Assembly: GCA_041306075.1 (NCBI GenBank) | Contig: JBFYKH010000014.1 | Coordinates: 1-36,355, forward strand | From: JAHIYG01 sp041306075 | GTDB lineage: Archaea > Altiarchaeota > Altiarchaeia > IMC4 > SCGC-AAA252-I15 | Length of the DNA: 36,355 bases | Reading direction: 5' to 3' | Part shown: piece after piece, positions 1 to 7,268 of the stretch | Position numbering within the stretch: position 1 is the stretch's first letter | How the letters are laid out: each line of letters starts with the position of its first letter | Notes under the pieces: generated by a model | Database searches by the model: none | What the model saw: only the letters and a program-made list of their open reading frames with translations | What the model was told of the DNA's origin: nothing | Program-made: the position numbers and the translations under genes

Positions 1-90
1 GGGGTGAGCGACGACGTAGCCCACGTGTCGAGTATGTCCTTCTCCGGGACGAACTCTGCGTGGCCGCACTTCGGGCATTTCGGAAGCGGC
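1..90. repeat. Exact inverted copy of 251-340 (probable fold-back chimera)
   Basis: Bases 1-90 are the perfect reverse complement of 251-340, with 160 bases between the arms; identity stops abruptly at base 91. The right arm lies inside the valS coding sequence and encodes the expected zinc-binding and catalytic-domain residues. The left arm replaces the upstream part of valS with nonsense. Perfect fold-back arms at a sequence end are typical of multiple-displacement-amplification chimeras or assembly hairpins, so this is probably not native chromosome structure. Confidence 0.9.
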
Positions 91-1355
91 ACCGCTACGA
101 GCACTGGGTGAACGGCCTCCAGTGGGACTGGCTGATATCCCGGCAGAGGTACTTCGGCGTCCCCTTCCCGGTGTGGTACTGCGCAAAGTGCGAGGAGCCC
201 GTCTTGGCGAGGGAGGAGGACCTCCCAGTCGACCCGCTCGTCGACAGGCCGCCGCTTCCGAAATGCCCGAAGTGCGGCCACGCAGAGTTCGTCCCGGAGA
301 AGGACATACTCGACACGTGGGCTACGTCGTCGCTCACCCCCCACCTCTCATGCGACCTCTTCCGGGACCATCCCGTCCACAAGAGGCTGTATCCGATGAG
401 CCTCCGCCCCCAGGCGCACGACATAATAACTTTCTGGCTCTTCAACACCGTCGTCAAGTCCCGGCTCCACGACGGCGTCAACCCGTGGAGGGACGTCGTC
501 ATATCCGGCCACGCGCAGGACCCGCACGGCAGGAAGATGAGCAAGAGCAAGGGCAACGTCATCGAGCCGCAGGTGATGATAGACAAGTACTCCGCAGACG
601 CCCTCCGCTTCTGGGCCGCCGGCTGCAAGCTCGGGGAGGACCTGCCGTTCAGCGAGAAGGACCTCGTCACCGGCCAGAAGTTCACGACGAAGATATGGAA
701 CGCGTCGAAGTTCGTCTTCATGCACCTGGCGGACTACGACGGCTCCGCCCCAGCGAAGCTCGAGGACGCGGACAAGTGGCTCTTAACCCGGCTCTCTGAC
801 GTGATACGCTCGTCGACGGAGGCGTTCGACTCCTACGAGTACAGCCGCACGAAAGCCGAGGCGGAGAAGTTCTTCTGGCAGACGTTCTGCGACTACTACC
901 TGGAAATCGTTAAGGAGCGTCTCTACAAGCCGGACGTCCGCGGCCTCGACTCGAGGAAGGCCGCCCAGTACACGCTCTACCACGGCCTCCTGGCGGTAAT
1001 CAAGCTGATGGCGCCCATCATGCCGCACATAACCGAGGAGCTTTACCAGGCGCACTACAGGGCGCGGGAAAACGCGAAGTCAATACACATCACAACGTGG
1101 CCGACGGAGCTCCTCAGGGACGACGAGGCCGCCCTCAGGGGCGACGCGCTCGTGGAGGCAATCGCCGCGGCGAGGAAGCTGAAATCCGACATGAAGATGT
1201 CGGTGGCAAAGGAAGTCGAGCGGGCTAGGCTTACGTGGACCGAGGAGAAGCTCCGGCTCCTGTTGCCGCTGGAAGCCGACCTGAGGGGCACTGCGAAGCT
1301 CAAGACGCTGGAATACGCGGTTGGGGAGGCCCTCGCCGTAGAGTTCCTCGCGTAA
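91..1355 (+). CDS. valS: Valyl-tRNA synthetase, C-terminal part (5' truncated)
   Basis: This is the C-terminal ~420 residues of class Ia valyl-tRNA synthetase, which charges tRNA-Val in the cytoplasm. Visible in order are the WDWxISRQRYFGVP segment, a four-cysteine zinc-binding insert (CxxC near the start and CPKCG about 30 residues later), the HDIITFW helix, the KMSKSKGN catalytic loop near base 540, and a helical anticodon-binding domain from about base 770 containing PIMPHITEELY. The N-terminal half with the HIGH motif is missing because the sequence breaks at base 91, where an inverted copy of downstream sequence begins. A GTG at base 60 opens the frame but its first ten codons belong to that chimeric arm. 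The gene ends normally with TAA. Confidence 0.95.
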
Positions 1356-1359
1356 ACGG

Positions 1360-1366
1360 TTATAAG
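1360..1366 (+). promoter_or_regulatory. TATA box for the nucleotidyltransferase gene
   Basis: TTATAAG is centred about 27 nt upstream of the ATG at 1390. This is the archaeal TATA-to-start distance that implies a leaderless or nearly leaderless transcript. It lies right after the valS stop. Confidence 0.6.
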
Positions 1367-1389
1367 CAAGGCATACCATCTATTCCATC

Positions 1390-2613
1390 ATGGACGCGGT
1401 AGTGTTGGCGGCCGGGGAGGGCGTGAGGCTGAGGCCCCTGACATCCACGAGGCCTAAGCCGATGCTGCCGGTGGCCGGCAAGCCGATACTTGAATGGAAC
1501 CTGGAGGCCCTGGACTGCGTAGGCGTCAAGACCGTCCACATCGTCGTCGGCTACAAGGCCGACGTCATAGAATCCCGATTCGGCGGCAGGTTCAGGGGCC
1601 TGAACGTCCGGTACATCCGCCAGGAGGAGCAGCTCGGCACAGGCAACGCCCTCCTTGCCGCGAAGGGCAGGGTCAAGGGGGAATTCATAGTCCTGAACGG
1701 AGACATCTTCATGACCCGCAGCTTCCTGTCGACGCTCCTGAAAGACCATAAAAAATATAAGGCGCAGGCGAGCATGGCGCTCGTCGAAGTCAAGAGCCCC
1801 GGCCAGTACGGCGTGGTCGAGCTCAAGGGCAGGAAGGTCGTCTCCCTCGAGGAGAAGCCGGAGCGGCCGAAGAGCAACCTCGCGAACGCGGGAGTCTACA
1901 TATTCAACGAGAGCGTCTTCAGGATACTCGAGGGCCTGAAGAAGTCCCCCCGCCACGAATACGAGCTCACCGACGCCATCGCCCGCCTCATAAGGGACGG
2001 CCTCGTCTGCGGCTTCGAGTGCGAGCTGGGCCAGTGGATAGACATAGGGCTCCCATGGAACCTCCTTGACGCGAACGAAATCGTCATGAAGGCCATACCC
2101 CTCAAAAGGAGCGGGAAGGCGAAGATGGAGGATTGCGCCCACGTCAAAGGGAGGGTCCATATAGGCGACGGCACCGTCCTCAAGTCCGGAGCCTACGTTG
2201 AAGGCCCGGTATACATCGGCAGAAACTGCGTCATAGGCCCGAACTGCCACATCCGGTCCCACACGACTATTATGGACGACTGCAGGGTGGGCAACGCGGT
2301 GGAGGTCAAGAACAGCATAATAATGCGCGGCACCCACATAGGCCACCTGAGCTACGTGGGGGACTCGATAATCGGCGAATCCTGCAACTTCGGCGCCGGC
2401 ACCAAGGTCGCCAACCTCCGCTTCGACGGCGACGAAGTCTCCATCGAGGTGAAGCAGAAGCTCATGAAGAGCGGCAGGAGGAAGTTCGGATGCCTCATGG
2501 GCGACGGCGTCAAGACCGGAATCAACGTCTCCATAATGCCGGGCAGGAGCATCTACCCTGGCTCCTACGTGGAGGCAGCGTCGGTAGTCAAGAACACGAT
2601 ATACTCCGAGTGA
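1390..2613 (+). CDS. Bifunctional sugar-1-phosphate nucleotidyltransferase / acyltransferase (GlmU-like)
   Basis: The 407-residue protein has an N-terminal nucleotidyltransferase Rossmann domain (residues ~1-230) and a C-terminal left-handed beta-helix built of hexapeptide repeats (~240-400). The N terminus carries the LAAGEGVRLRPLTSTRPKPMLPV signature in two parts (GEGxRLRPLT, then KPMLPVAGKP), with LGTGNAL and NGD motifs downstream. Archaeal members of this architecture make nucleotide sugars such as UDP-GlcNAc, glucose-1-P or GlcNAc-1-P being typical substrates, for glycan or cell-surface synthesis. The exact sugar cannot be read from sequence. The ATG start sits ~27 nt after a TATA box. 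The gene ends facing the histone gene, with two hairpins between them. Confidence 0.9.
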   Translation: MDAVVLAAGEGVRLRPLTSTRPKPMLPVAGKPILEWNLEALDCVGVKTVHIVVGYKADVIESRFGGRFRGLNVRYIRQEEQLGTGNALLAAKGRVKGEFIVLNGDIFMTRSFLSTLLKDHKKYKAQASMALVEVKSPGQYGVVELKGRKVVSLEEKPERPKSNLANAGVYIFNESVFRILEGLKKSPRHEYELTDAIARLIRDGLVCGFECELGQWIDIGLPWNLLDANEIVMKAIPLKRSGKAKMEDCAHVKGRVHIGDGTVLKSGAYVEGPVYIGRNCVIGPNCHIRSHTTIMDDCRVGNAVEVKNSIIMRGTHIGHLSYVGDSIIGESCNFGAGTKVANLRFDGDEVSIEVKQKLMKSGRRKFGCLMGDGVKTGINVSIMPGRSIYPGSYVEAASVVKNTIYSE

Positions 2614-2681
2614 TAGCGAATCGCATAACTATCTGAACTTTCACGTTTTGTAACTGTGGCATATGTCTATGCGATTCGCTA
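2614..2681. repeat. 14-bp inverted repeat with 40-nt loop
   Basis: TAGCGAATCGCATA (2614-2627) is perfectly inverted at 2668-2681. It begins immediately after the stop codon of the nucleotidyltransferase gene and precedes a second perfect inverted repeat by 2 nt. Its position between convergent genes suggests transcript-end formation or a remnant of a small palindromic element. Confidence 0.85.
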
Positions 2682-2683
2682 GT

Positions 2684-2730
2684 ATCGATAAGAAATACGG
2701 ATTCGAAAAGTTCAAATATTTCTTATCGAT
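2684..2730. terminator. 14-bp inverted repeat between convergent genes
   Basis: ATCGATAAGAAATA (2684-2697) is perfectly inverted at 2717-2730 with a 19-nt loop. It lies 6 nt beyond the histone stop codon and is much more AT-rich than the flanking genes. A role as a bidirectional transcription end or mRNA-stabilising hairpin is inferred; the structure itself is plain. Confidence 0.6.
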
Positions 2731-2736
2731 TATGAC

Positions 2737-2934
2737 TCACTTGGCGAGCCTTATGTCCTCGGCCTTCACCGTCACGCGCCGGGCGTGCTTCGCGAGCTTG
2801 GCCGCCCTCTCGGCCACGGACTGGGCGTACTCCTCAAGGACGTCCCTGAGGGCGACGGCGGCGTCGTCTCCGACCCGGTCTATGTTGGCCTTCTTCAGTA
2901 TCCTCACCATCGGCGCAACGGGTATCTCGGCCAT
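2737..2934 (-). CDS. Archaeal histone
   Basis: The 65-residue protein is a single histone fold with almost no tails, as in HMfA/HMfB-type archaeal histones that wrap DNA as dimers and polymers. It starts AEIPVAPMVRILKKA and has the RVGDDAA loop, the long central helix (ALRDVLEEYAQSVAERAAKLA) and the C-terminal RRVTVKAEDIRLA segment, in which the VTVKAEDI turn is diagnostic. Its length is normal. The ATG at 2934 lies about 26 nt from a TATA-like ATATTTTTA on the minus strand, so the transcript is probably leaderless. It is divergent from the MEMO gene. Confidence 0.97.
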   Translation of the reverse strand: MAEIPVAPMVRILKKANIDRVGDDAAVALRDVLEEYAQSVAERAAKLAKHARRVTVKAEDIRLAK

Positions 2935-2953
2935 GCTATACCATTAAGCCTCC

Positions 2954-2986
2954 CTAAAAATATACGCCTCTCAGGCCGTATTTAAG
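2954..2986. promoter_or_regulatory. Divergent TATA boxes for histone and MEMO genes
   Basis: A TATA-like element (CTAAAAATATAC on the plus strand, 2954-2965) serves the minus-strand histone start about 26 nt away. A second (GTATTTAAG, 2978-2986) points to the plus-strand MEMO start at 3017, about 35 nt away, leaving a leader of about 9 nt. Confidence 0.55.
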
Positions 2987-3016
2987 CCCGCCCCCTCAAG
3001 TAATCCTCGGTCAACC

Positions 3017-3835
3017 ATGATTAGGGACAGCGCCGTCGCAGGGCAGTTCTACGAGGATTCGCCGCGGAAGCTGGCGGAGGAGCTGTCGTCCTGCCTCACG
3101 AAGGCAGCCCCGAAGGTCAGGGCGTACGGCGCGGTATGCCCGCACGCCGGCTACATGTACTCCGGGAAGGTCGCGGGGGCGGTATACTCCCGAATCGAGC
3201 CCGCTGACACATACGTCATACTCGGGCCGGACCACCACGGCATCGGCTCGGAATTCAGCATCATGACTGAGGGTGTCTGGCGGACGCCCCTCGGGGAAAT
3301 CCGCATAGACTCTGCGCTCGCAAAGGAGATTTACAAGAGGTCGAAGCGGCTCGAAGACGACCCTTTCGCCCAGTCCCGCGAACACAGCGTCGAAGTCCAG
3401 CTCCCCTTCATACAGTACACGGCCCCGCGAGCGGAGATTGTGCCGATAAGCCTCAGGCACTACGCCGCCGACGAGGCGTTCCTCGCGATATGCGAGGACA
3501 TAGGTTCCGCGATAGGCGCCGCCGCCTCGTCGATGAAGCACAAGGTCACGGTGATAGCGAGCTCCGACTTCACCCACTACCAGCCGCGGGCCCGGGCGAA
3601 GGAGAACGACGAAGCAGCGCTCCAGGCGATAGCCGCCCTCGACGCCAAAGGCCTCTTCGGGAAGGTCAGGGAGCTTGACATAAGCATGTGCGGCTACGCG
3701 CCGGTCGCCGCCGCAATCACCGCGTCCAAGATGCTGGGCGCCAGAAAGGGGGAAATCTTAATGTACGCGGACTCCGGCGAAGTCACGTTTGACCCGTCCT
3801 CGGTTGTCGGCTACGCCGGCGTGACGTTCACGTAG
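3017..3835 (+). CDS. MEMO1 family protein (AmmeMemoRadiSam system protein B)
   Basis: The 272-residue protein is a full-length MEMO-family member related to class III extradiol dioxygenases. Family motifs visible are an N-terminal RDSAVAGQFYE, VCPHAGYMYSG (metal-site His), LGPDHHG, the EHSVEVQLPF segment and SSDFTHY; the histidines in these blocks form the metal site in relatives. In many archaea it is linked to AMMECR1 and a radical SAM enzyme, but here it stands alone, so the window gives no help with its biochemical role, which remains unsettled in archaea. Its last 8 bases overlap the 3' end of the convergent small membrane-protein gene. Confidence 0.93.
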   Translation: MIRDSAVAGQFYEDSPRKLAEELSSCLTKAAPKVRAYGAVCPHAGYMYSGKVAGAVYSRIEPADTYVILGPDHHGIGSEFSIMTEGVWRTPLGEIRIDSALAKEIYKRSKRLEDDPFAQSREHSVEVQLPFIQYTAPRAEIVPISLRHYAADEAFLAICEDIGSAIGAAASSMKHKVTVIASSDFTHYQPRARAKENDEAALQAIAALDAKGLFGKVRELDISMCGYAPVAAAITASKMLGARKGEILMYADSGEVTFDPSSVVGYAGVTFT

Positions 3836-4055
3836 AGCCTGTGACTGCGTCGCCTACTTGGTCCAGTCCGCCTATGCTCTCGTTCGCGTATTCCGTGCTG
3901 AGGCCGACTATCTTTTCCACTACCCTCCAAGTGTCGCTCAGGCTTATGAGGAGGAGTATCAGGAGCGCAAGGCCCACAAGCCCGTAGGCTATGTTCCTCC
4001 TGTCGACCTCGTCGAACTCGTTCCACTTAGCATTCAAATCCTCTAAGAGGCCCAT
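3828..4055 (-). CDS. Small single-span membrane protein, unknown function
   Basis: I do not recognise this 75-residue protein. It has a charged N terminus (about residues 1-22, rich in D, E, N and R), one strongly hydrophobic segment (about 23-42, YGLVGLALLILLLISL) and a polar tail with a possible amphipathic stretch. The start ATG follows a GGAGG about 14 nt upstream and an AT-rich TTTTTAA stretch further up. The coding sequence overlaps the convergent MEMO gene by 8 bases and is divergent from the tiny basic-peptide gene. It may be membrane-anchored with the tail outside, but no partner is evident. Confidence 0.65.
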   Translation of the reverse strand: MGLLEDLNAKWNEFDEVDRRNIAYGLVGLALLILLLISLSDTWRVVEKIVGLSTEYANESIGGLDQVGDAVTGST

Positions 4056-4103
4056 ACCAATATATATCCTCCCCGGAACTTAAAAACCGTTCCCGGGAGC
4101 CCG

Positions 4104-4112
4104 TATATATAT
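4104..4112 (+). promoter_or_regulatory. Strong TATA box for the 29-residue gene
   Basis: GTATATATATT is centred about 27 nt upstream of the ATG at 4136. It is one of the best TATA matches in the window and supports real transcription of the very short downstream gene. Confidence 0.65.
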
Positions 4113-4135
4113 TGCGGCGGCGAATAATCGTACAT

Positions 4136-4225
4136 ATGCCATGCGGTAGGAAAAGGAAGCTTCAGAAGATGCGCAAGCACAAGCTGAAGAAGCGAAGAAA
4201 GAAGATGCGCCACCTGAAGAAATAG
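4136..4225 (+). CDS. 29-residue highly basic peptide resembling AURKAIP1/COX24 (mS38) motif
   Basis: The frame encodes MPCGRKRKLQKMRKHKLKK followed by RRKKMRHLKK and a TAG. The spacing R-K-x-K-M-x-K-H-K-x-K-K-R-R-K matches the C-terminal motif of AURKAIP1/COX24 (mitochondrial small-subunit protein mS38) and tiny bacterial relatives that begin with a Pro-(Ser/Cys)-Gly-Lys-like stretch. Such peptides bind ribosomal RNA, so a ribosome-associated role is inferred. An excellent TATA box sits ~27 nt upstream, and the stop falls one base before the end of the convergent neighbour. Archaeal eL41 is another tiny basic ribosomal peptide, but the KMxKHK core fits the mS38 pattern better. Confidence 0.7.
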   Translation: MPCGRKRKLQKMRKHKLKKRRKKMRHLKK

Positions 4226-4226
4226 G

Positions 4227-5990
4227 TTATCCGTTCCTCAGCTTCAGAAACACGGCCAACGCTATCACTGCGACCGCTATCCCGAGTCCATAGTAGGCCA
4301 AATCGCCTCCTTGCGTCCCGGCTGCCTGGGAAGCCAGCGTCGTGGCAACCATCGTCGTGGAAGAGGACGATTCGGCGATGCCTCTCAGGCTCAGCCCATA
4401 CAGCCTCTCAGCTACCTGCGCATTGGCCTCATCCCCCAGGCGCCTGTACTCTCCGGCGGCAATGTCCGAAAGCCTCAGGGACTCGCCGTAGTCTCCTCTG
4501 ATGTAACTCTCCTCCGCGGCCGCGTAGTGTTCGTCGGCGTTCATCCTCTCCCTCGCGGCGTCCATGACTGAGACGGCGGCCGGCTTCCTCTGGCCGAGGG
4601 CCTCCGAGAGGTTGACTCCCCTATGGTACCCGTGCTCGGCGTAGAGTTCCCCCGCCCTCCCGGCGTATTTAACGCTCTCCTCGTAATTGCCAGCCTTATA
4701 GCTCTGTTCTGCGAGCAGATACTGCCTGTCCGCCTCCAAGAGGCCCTGGGCCCTCTCCTTCAGCGAATTGGCCTTGGCTTCGCCGTCATAGTCTCCCGCC
4801 CTCAGCCAAAGCTCCTCTGCGGCCTGGGCGCTGTCGAGCGCCAGCGAGAAGTTCCCAGCGTCCAAAGCCTTCTCTGCGCGGCCGTACTCCACGACGGCCT
4901 TGGACCCCGAGAACAAGTCGGCGTTGACGGTGTACGAGGTGATGCCCTCGACCATGCCGGCAATGAGCTTCACGCCCCTCTTCAGGTCCACCCGCAGGAG
5001 CGACCTGACCTTGGATTCGGCGCTGCCTTCGGCTACGACGATGCCCTCGTGCGTCAGGAACACCAGCCTGTCCGAGTCCGAGACCACGAGGTACGACTGG
5101 TTGTCGCCAGGGAAGGCCATCCTCTCCATGGCGCGGGGCTCGTTGAACGCCCTCTCCCACAGAGGGGTCCCGTCTGGGCCGTATGCGTACAGCGTGGCGC
5201 CTGAAATCCCGTAGGCCTCGGCCTCCCCGTCGCCGTCGAGATCGTATGCGCCCGTCTCGTCGAACCTGGCGTCCGCGGTCCTACGCCATATTACGGTGCC
5301 GTCCGTGCCCATGACGTACAGCCCGGTCTGCTCGGCTGCCAGGTACCGTCTGCCGACCACGCTCCCGCTTGAGTTCCTCAAAGGGATTATCTCGAAGTCG
5401 AAGACCGGCGAGTCGGCAGGCGCCTCCGCCACTAGCCCCCCCTTAAGGTCGTACGCCCTGATTGCGTTGTCGTAGGATGAGGCGACAGCCTCCTGCACCC
5501 CGTCGCCGTTCACGTCGTCGACATGTATGGCCGAGACCCGGCCAGTATCCTTCACCATCCAGACGAACCGGTTGTAGACCCTGCCAAGCCCCTCCTCGGG
5601 GGTCATCTGGAGACGGTACAGCCTGTGGTTGCGGACTCCCGGGGACTGTATCTCCGTGCCCGTCAGGTAGTCGATCCTCCCGTTCCCGTCGATGTCCGCG
5701 ACGGCTACAATCTGCGTCTCCTCCCTACCTGCCTCCTGGCCGCCCTCCCTGGAGACAACGGAGTCCTGGATGACCCCGCCTTCGATGGTGAGCGCGTAGG
5801 CCGTCACCCTGCCCTTGCCGAAGCTGACGGCATAGATTTCTGGGTCGCCGTACCCGTCGGCGTCGACGGCGTATATCGACTCCACGTTCTTGTAGGGGAG
5901 CGTGTAGTCCGCCCGAAGCGGCGCCTCGGCGGCCGAGGCAAGGCCGGAAATGGCCAACACCAACAACATAGTGATTGCACGCACACGCAT
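4227..5990 (-). CDS. Secreted, C-terminally anchored beta-propeller protein with TPR-like stalk
   Basis: The predicted product is about 587 residues. It has a signal peptide (MRVRAITMLLVLAISGLASA), then about 350 residues of FG-GAP/VCBS-like repeats carrying DxDGDG-type calcium loops (DADGYGDPE, DIDGNGRIDY, DVNGDGVQE, DLDGDGEAE). Two or three helical TPR-like repeats follow (A-x-x-x-Y-x-x-G-D-Y-x-x-S), then a C-terminal membrane span ending in KLRNG. It is probably an envelope protein with its propeller outside. I chose the ATG at 5990 because it lies 26-27 nt from a TATA box; an in-frame ATG at 6008 would be almost inside that box. Ligand or partner is unknown. Confidence 0.85.
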   Translation of the reverse strand: MRVRAITMLLVLAISGLASAAEAPLRADYTLPYKNVESIYAVDADGYGDPEIYAVSFGKGRVTAYALTIEGGVIQDSVVSREGGQEAGREETQIVAVADIDGNGRIDYLTGTEIQSPGVRNHRLYRLQMTPEEGLGRVYNRFVWMVKDTGRVSAIHVDDVNGDGVQEAVASSYDNAIRAYDLKGGLVAEAPADSPVFDFEIIPLRNSSGSVVGRRYLAAEQTGLYVMGTDGTVIWRRTADARFDETGAYDLDGDGEAEAYGISGATLYAYGPDGTPLWERAFNEPRAMERMAFPGDNQSYLVVSDSDRLVFLTHEGIVVAEGSAESKVRSLLRVDLKRGVKLIAGMVEGITSYTVNADLFSGSKAVVEYGRAEKALDAGNFSLALDSAQAAEELWLRAGDYDGEAKANSLKERAQGLLEADRQYLLAEQSYKAGNYEESVKYAGRAGELYAEHGYHRGVNLSEALGQRKPAAVSVMDAARERMNADEHYAAAEESYIRGDYGESLRLSDIAAGEYRRLGDEANAQVAERLYGLSLRGIAESSSSTTMVATTLASQAAGTQGGDLAYYGLGIAVAVIALAVFLKLRNG

Positions 5991-6011
5991 CGTCAAATAA
6001 TCACGCATCCG

Positions 6012-6021
6012 CTATTTATAT
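6012..6021. promoter_or_regulatory. Single TATA element shared by two divergent genes
   Basis: CTATTTATAT reads as a TATA box on both strands (TATTTATA and TATAAATA). It is the only such element between the minus-strand start at 5990 and the plus-strand start at 6042, and lies about 26 nt from each. Confidence 0.6.
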
Positions 6022-6041
6022 CCCCCCGGCCTCTACATTAC

Positions 6042-6422
6042 GTGGCATCTTTCGAGGAGCTCGTCGGGCTGATGGAGCATATGCGCGGGCCTGACGGCTG
6101 CGCGTGGGACCGGAAGCAGACTCTCGCTGACTTCAGGACTCATTTCAGGAACGAGTCCGGGGAGGTCCTGGAAGCCCTCGAGAAGGGGGACATGGAGAAC
6201 CTCAAGGAGGAGCTCGGCGACGTGCTCTGGCACGTCCTGTTCCTGTCGCAGATAGCCCGGGAGGCGGGGGCGTTCACGATAGACGACGTGATGGCGGGCG
6301 TGAAGGACAAGATAGTCCGGCGCCACCCCCACGTCTTCGGCGGCAGGAGGATGGACGACCCGGACGAGATAGTGGCAGAATGGCAGAGGATAAAAGAGCG
6401 CGAGAAGGCCGCAAGAAGGTAA
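6042..6422 (+). CDS. mazG: MazG-family nucleotide pyrophosphohydrolase
   Basis: This 126-residue single-domain MazG protein would hydrolyse (d)NTPs to NMP and pyrophosphate, a house-cleaning activity. It shows the CAWDRKQT segment, the helix-1 sequence ESGEVLEALEKGD (metal-binding ExxE), the EELGDVLWHVLF motif (second ExxD), and the C-terminal VRRHPHVFG motif. Longer bacterial MazG has two such domains; single-domain forms are usual in archaea. The GTG at 6042 is chosen because it lies 25 nt from the shared TATA box, and the product then begins VASFEELVGLMEHMRGP, aligning with the family N terminus. A TPR gene follows at once. Confidence 0.92.
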   Translation: MASFEELVGLMEHMRGPDGCAWDRKQTLADFRTHFRNESGEVLEALEKGDMENLKEELGDVLWHVLFLSQIAREAGAFTIDDVMAGVKDKIVRRHPHVFGGRRMDDPDEIVAEWQRIKEREKAARR

Positions 6423-6478
6423 TATATACTGGCGTTTCCCAAGATAATACGGGTGCCAGGGTGCAGGGGGACGACAAA

Positions 6479-6841
6479 ATGGAATACGAGTACCATAACC
6501 TAGGGAACGACTACTATAAGCTTGGCGACTTCCAGAAGGCGGTAGAGCACTACACGCGGGCCATAGAGCTGAAGCCGGACATGCTGGAGTCCTACTTCAA
6601 CCGAGGCCTAGCGTACACGCGCATGCATGACTTCGGCAGGGCGATACACGACCACTCGAGCGTCATACGCCTGGACCCGGAGCTCGTGGAGGCGTACTAC
6701 ACCCGCGGCCTCCTTTACGAGTACATGAAGGACTACGAGAGCGCCATAGGCGACTACAACAAGGTGCTTTCCCTGAAGCCGGACTACCACGAGGTAAGGG
6801 AGCAGAGGGAGATGGCGCTCAGGAAGAAGCTGAGCGTCTGA
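6479..6841 (+). CDS. TPR-repeat protein
   Basis: The 120-residue protein is made almost wholly of three tetratricopeptide repeats. They begin YHNLGNDYYKLGDFQKAVEHYTRAIELKP and continue with FNRGLAYTRM and YTRGLLYEYMKDYESAIGDYNKVLSLKP, each with the W/L-G-Y-A-F-A-P consensus spacing. It is a likely cytoplasmic adaptor with no catalytic motif. The ATG at 6479 is preceded by GGGGG at 6466-6470, and a TATA-like AATATATACT at 6421 would start transcription around 6450. An earlier in-frame ATG at 6380 lies inside mazG and upstream of that promoter, so I did not use it. Confidence 0.88.
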   Translation: MEYEYHNLGNDYYKLGDFQKAVEHYTRAIELKPDMLESYFNRGLAYTRMHDFGRAIHDHSSVIRLDPELVEAYYTRGLLYEYMKDYESAIGDYNKVLSLKPDYHEVREQREMALRKKLSV

Positions 6842-6847
6842 GTCCGT

Positions 6848-7267
6848 TCAAGACAGCGCGTCCAGGAGGATGTGGCTGACGTACCCCCACAGAGCCGCCA
6901 GGAAGAATCCCGGCCCGATGATCATGAGGGGGGCAGACAACGCCAAGGCCGCTACGGGGCCGTGCATGACGCCCCGGTGGCGGGTGAACCAGATGAGCGC
7001 CAGGAGCGCGATCGCCGCGAGGGCGGCATAAGACTCCCCGGCCGCCAGGGATGCCGCCGCAGCCGCCAGGAGAATCCAATTGACGGCGGACCTGGCCTTC
7101 GACGACGGCGAATCCACGTCCGGGAGGATGCTGTACGCGGCCCCCGCAATTGCGGCGGCGTAAAGCCCCCCGTACGGCGGGCCTATGAGGCCCCGCCCCT
7201 CAAGGAAGTACGCTCCCGCAGCGAAGGACGCCAGATAGAACAGGATGTGCGTCCGGTAGCCGCTCAT
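6848..7267 (-). CDS. YdjM/DUF457-type membrane-bound metal-dependent hydrolase
   Basis: The 139-residue protein is mostly hydrophobic with about four membrane spans. It carries the family's polar motifs: an early His (YRTHILFY), LPDVDSPSSKAR, HRGVMHGP and a late SHILLD. These His/Asp residues at membrane edges are the putative metal ligands of the YdjM (LexA-regulated, DUF457) family. A phospholipase-C-like activity has been suggested for the family, but its substrate is unknown. The ATG follows the stop of the upstream Cys-rich gene by 1 nt (TGAcATG), so the two are co-transcribed and probably translationally coupled. Confidence 0.85.
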   Translation of the reverse strand: MSGYRTHILFYLASFAAGAYFLEGRGLIGPPYGGLYAAAIAGAAYSILPDVDSPSSKARSAVNWILLAAAAASLAAGESYAALAAIALLALIWFTRHRGVMHGPVAALALSAPLMIIGPGFFLAALWGYVSHILLDALS

Positions 7268-7268
7268 G

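Noticed and set aside
3017..3835. MEMO gene and radical SAM gene as parts of one AmmeMemoRadiSam system
   Set aside because: They are 11 kb apart, no AMMECR1 gene is in the window, and the radical SAM gene carries a SPASM domain unlike the AmmeMemoRadiSam enzyme.
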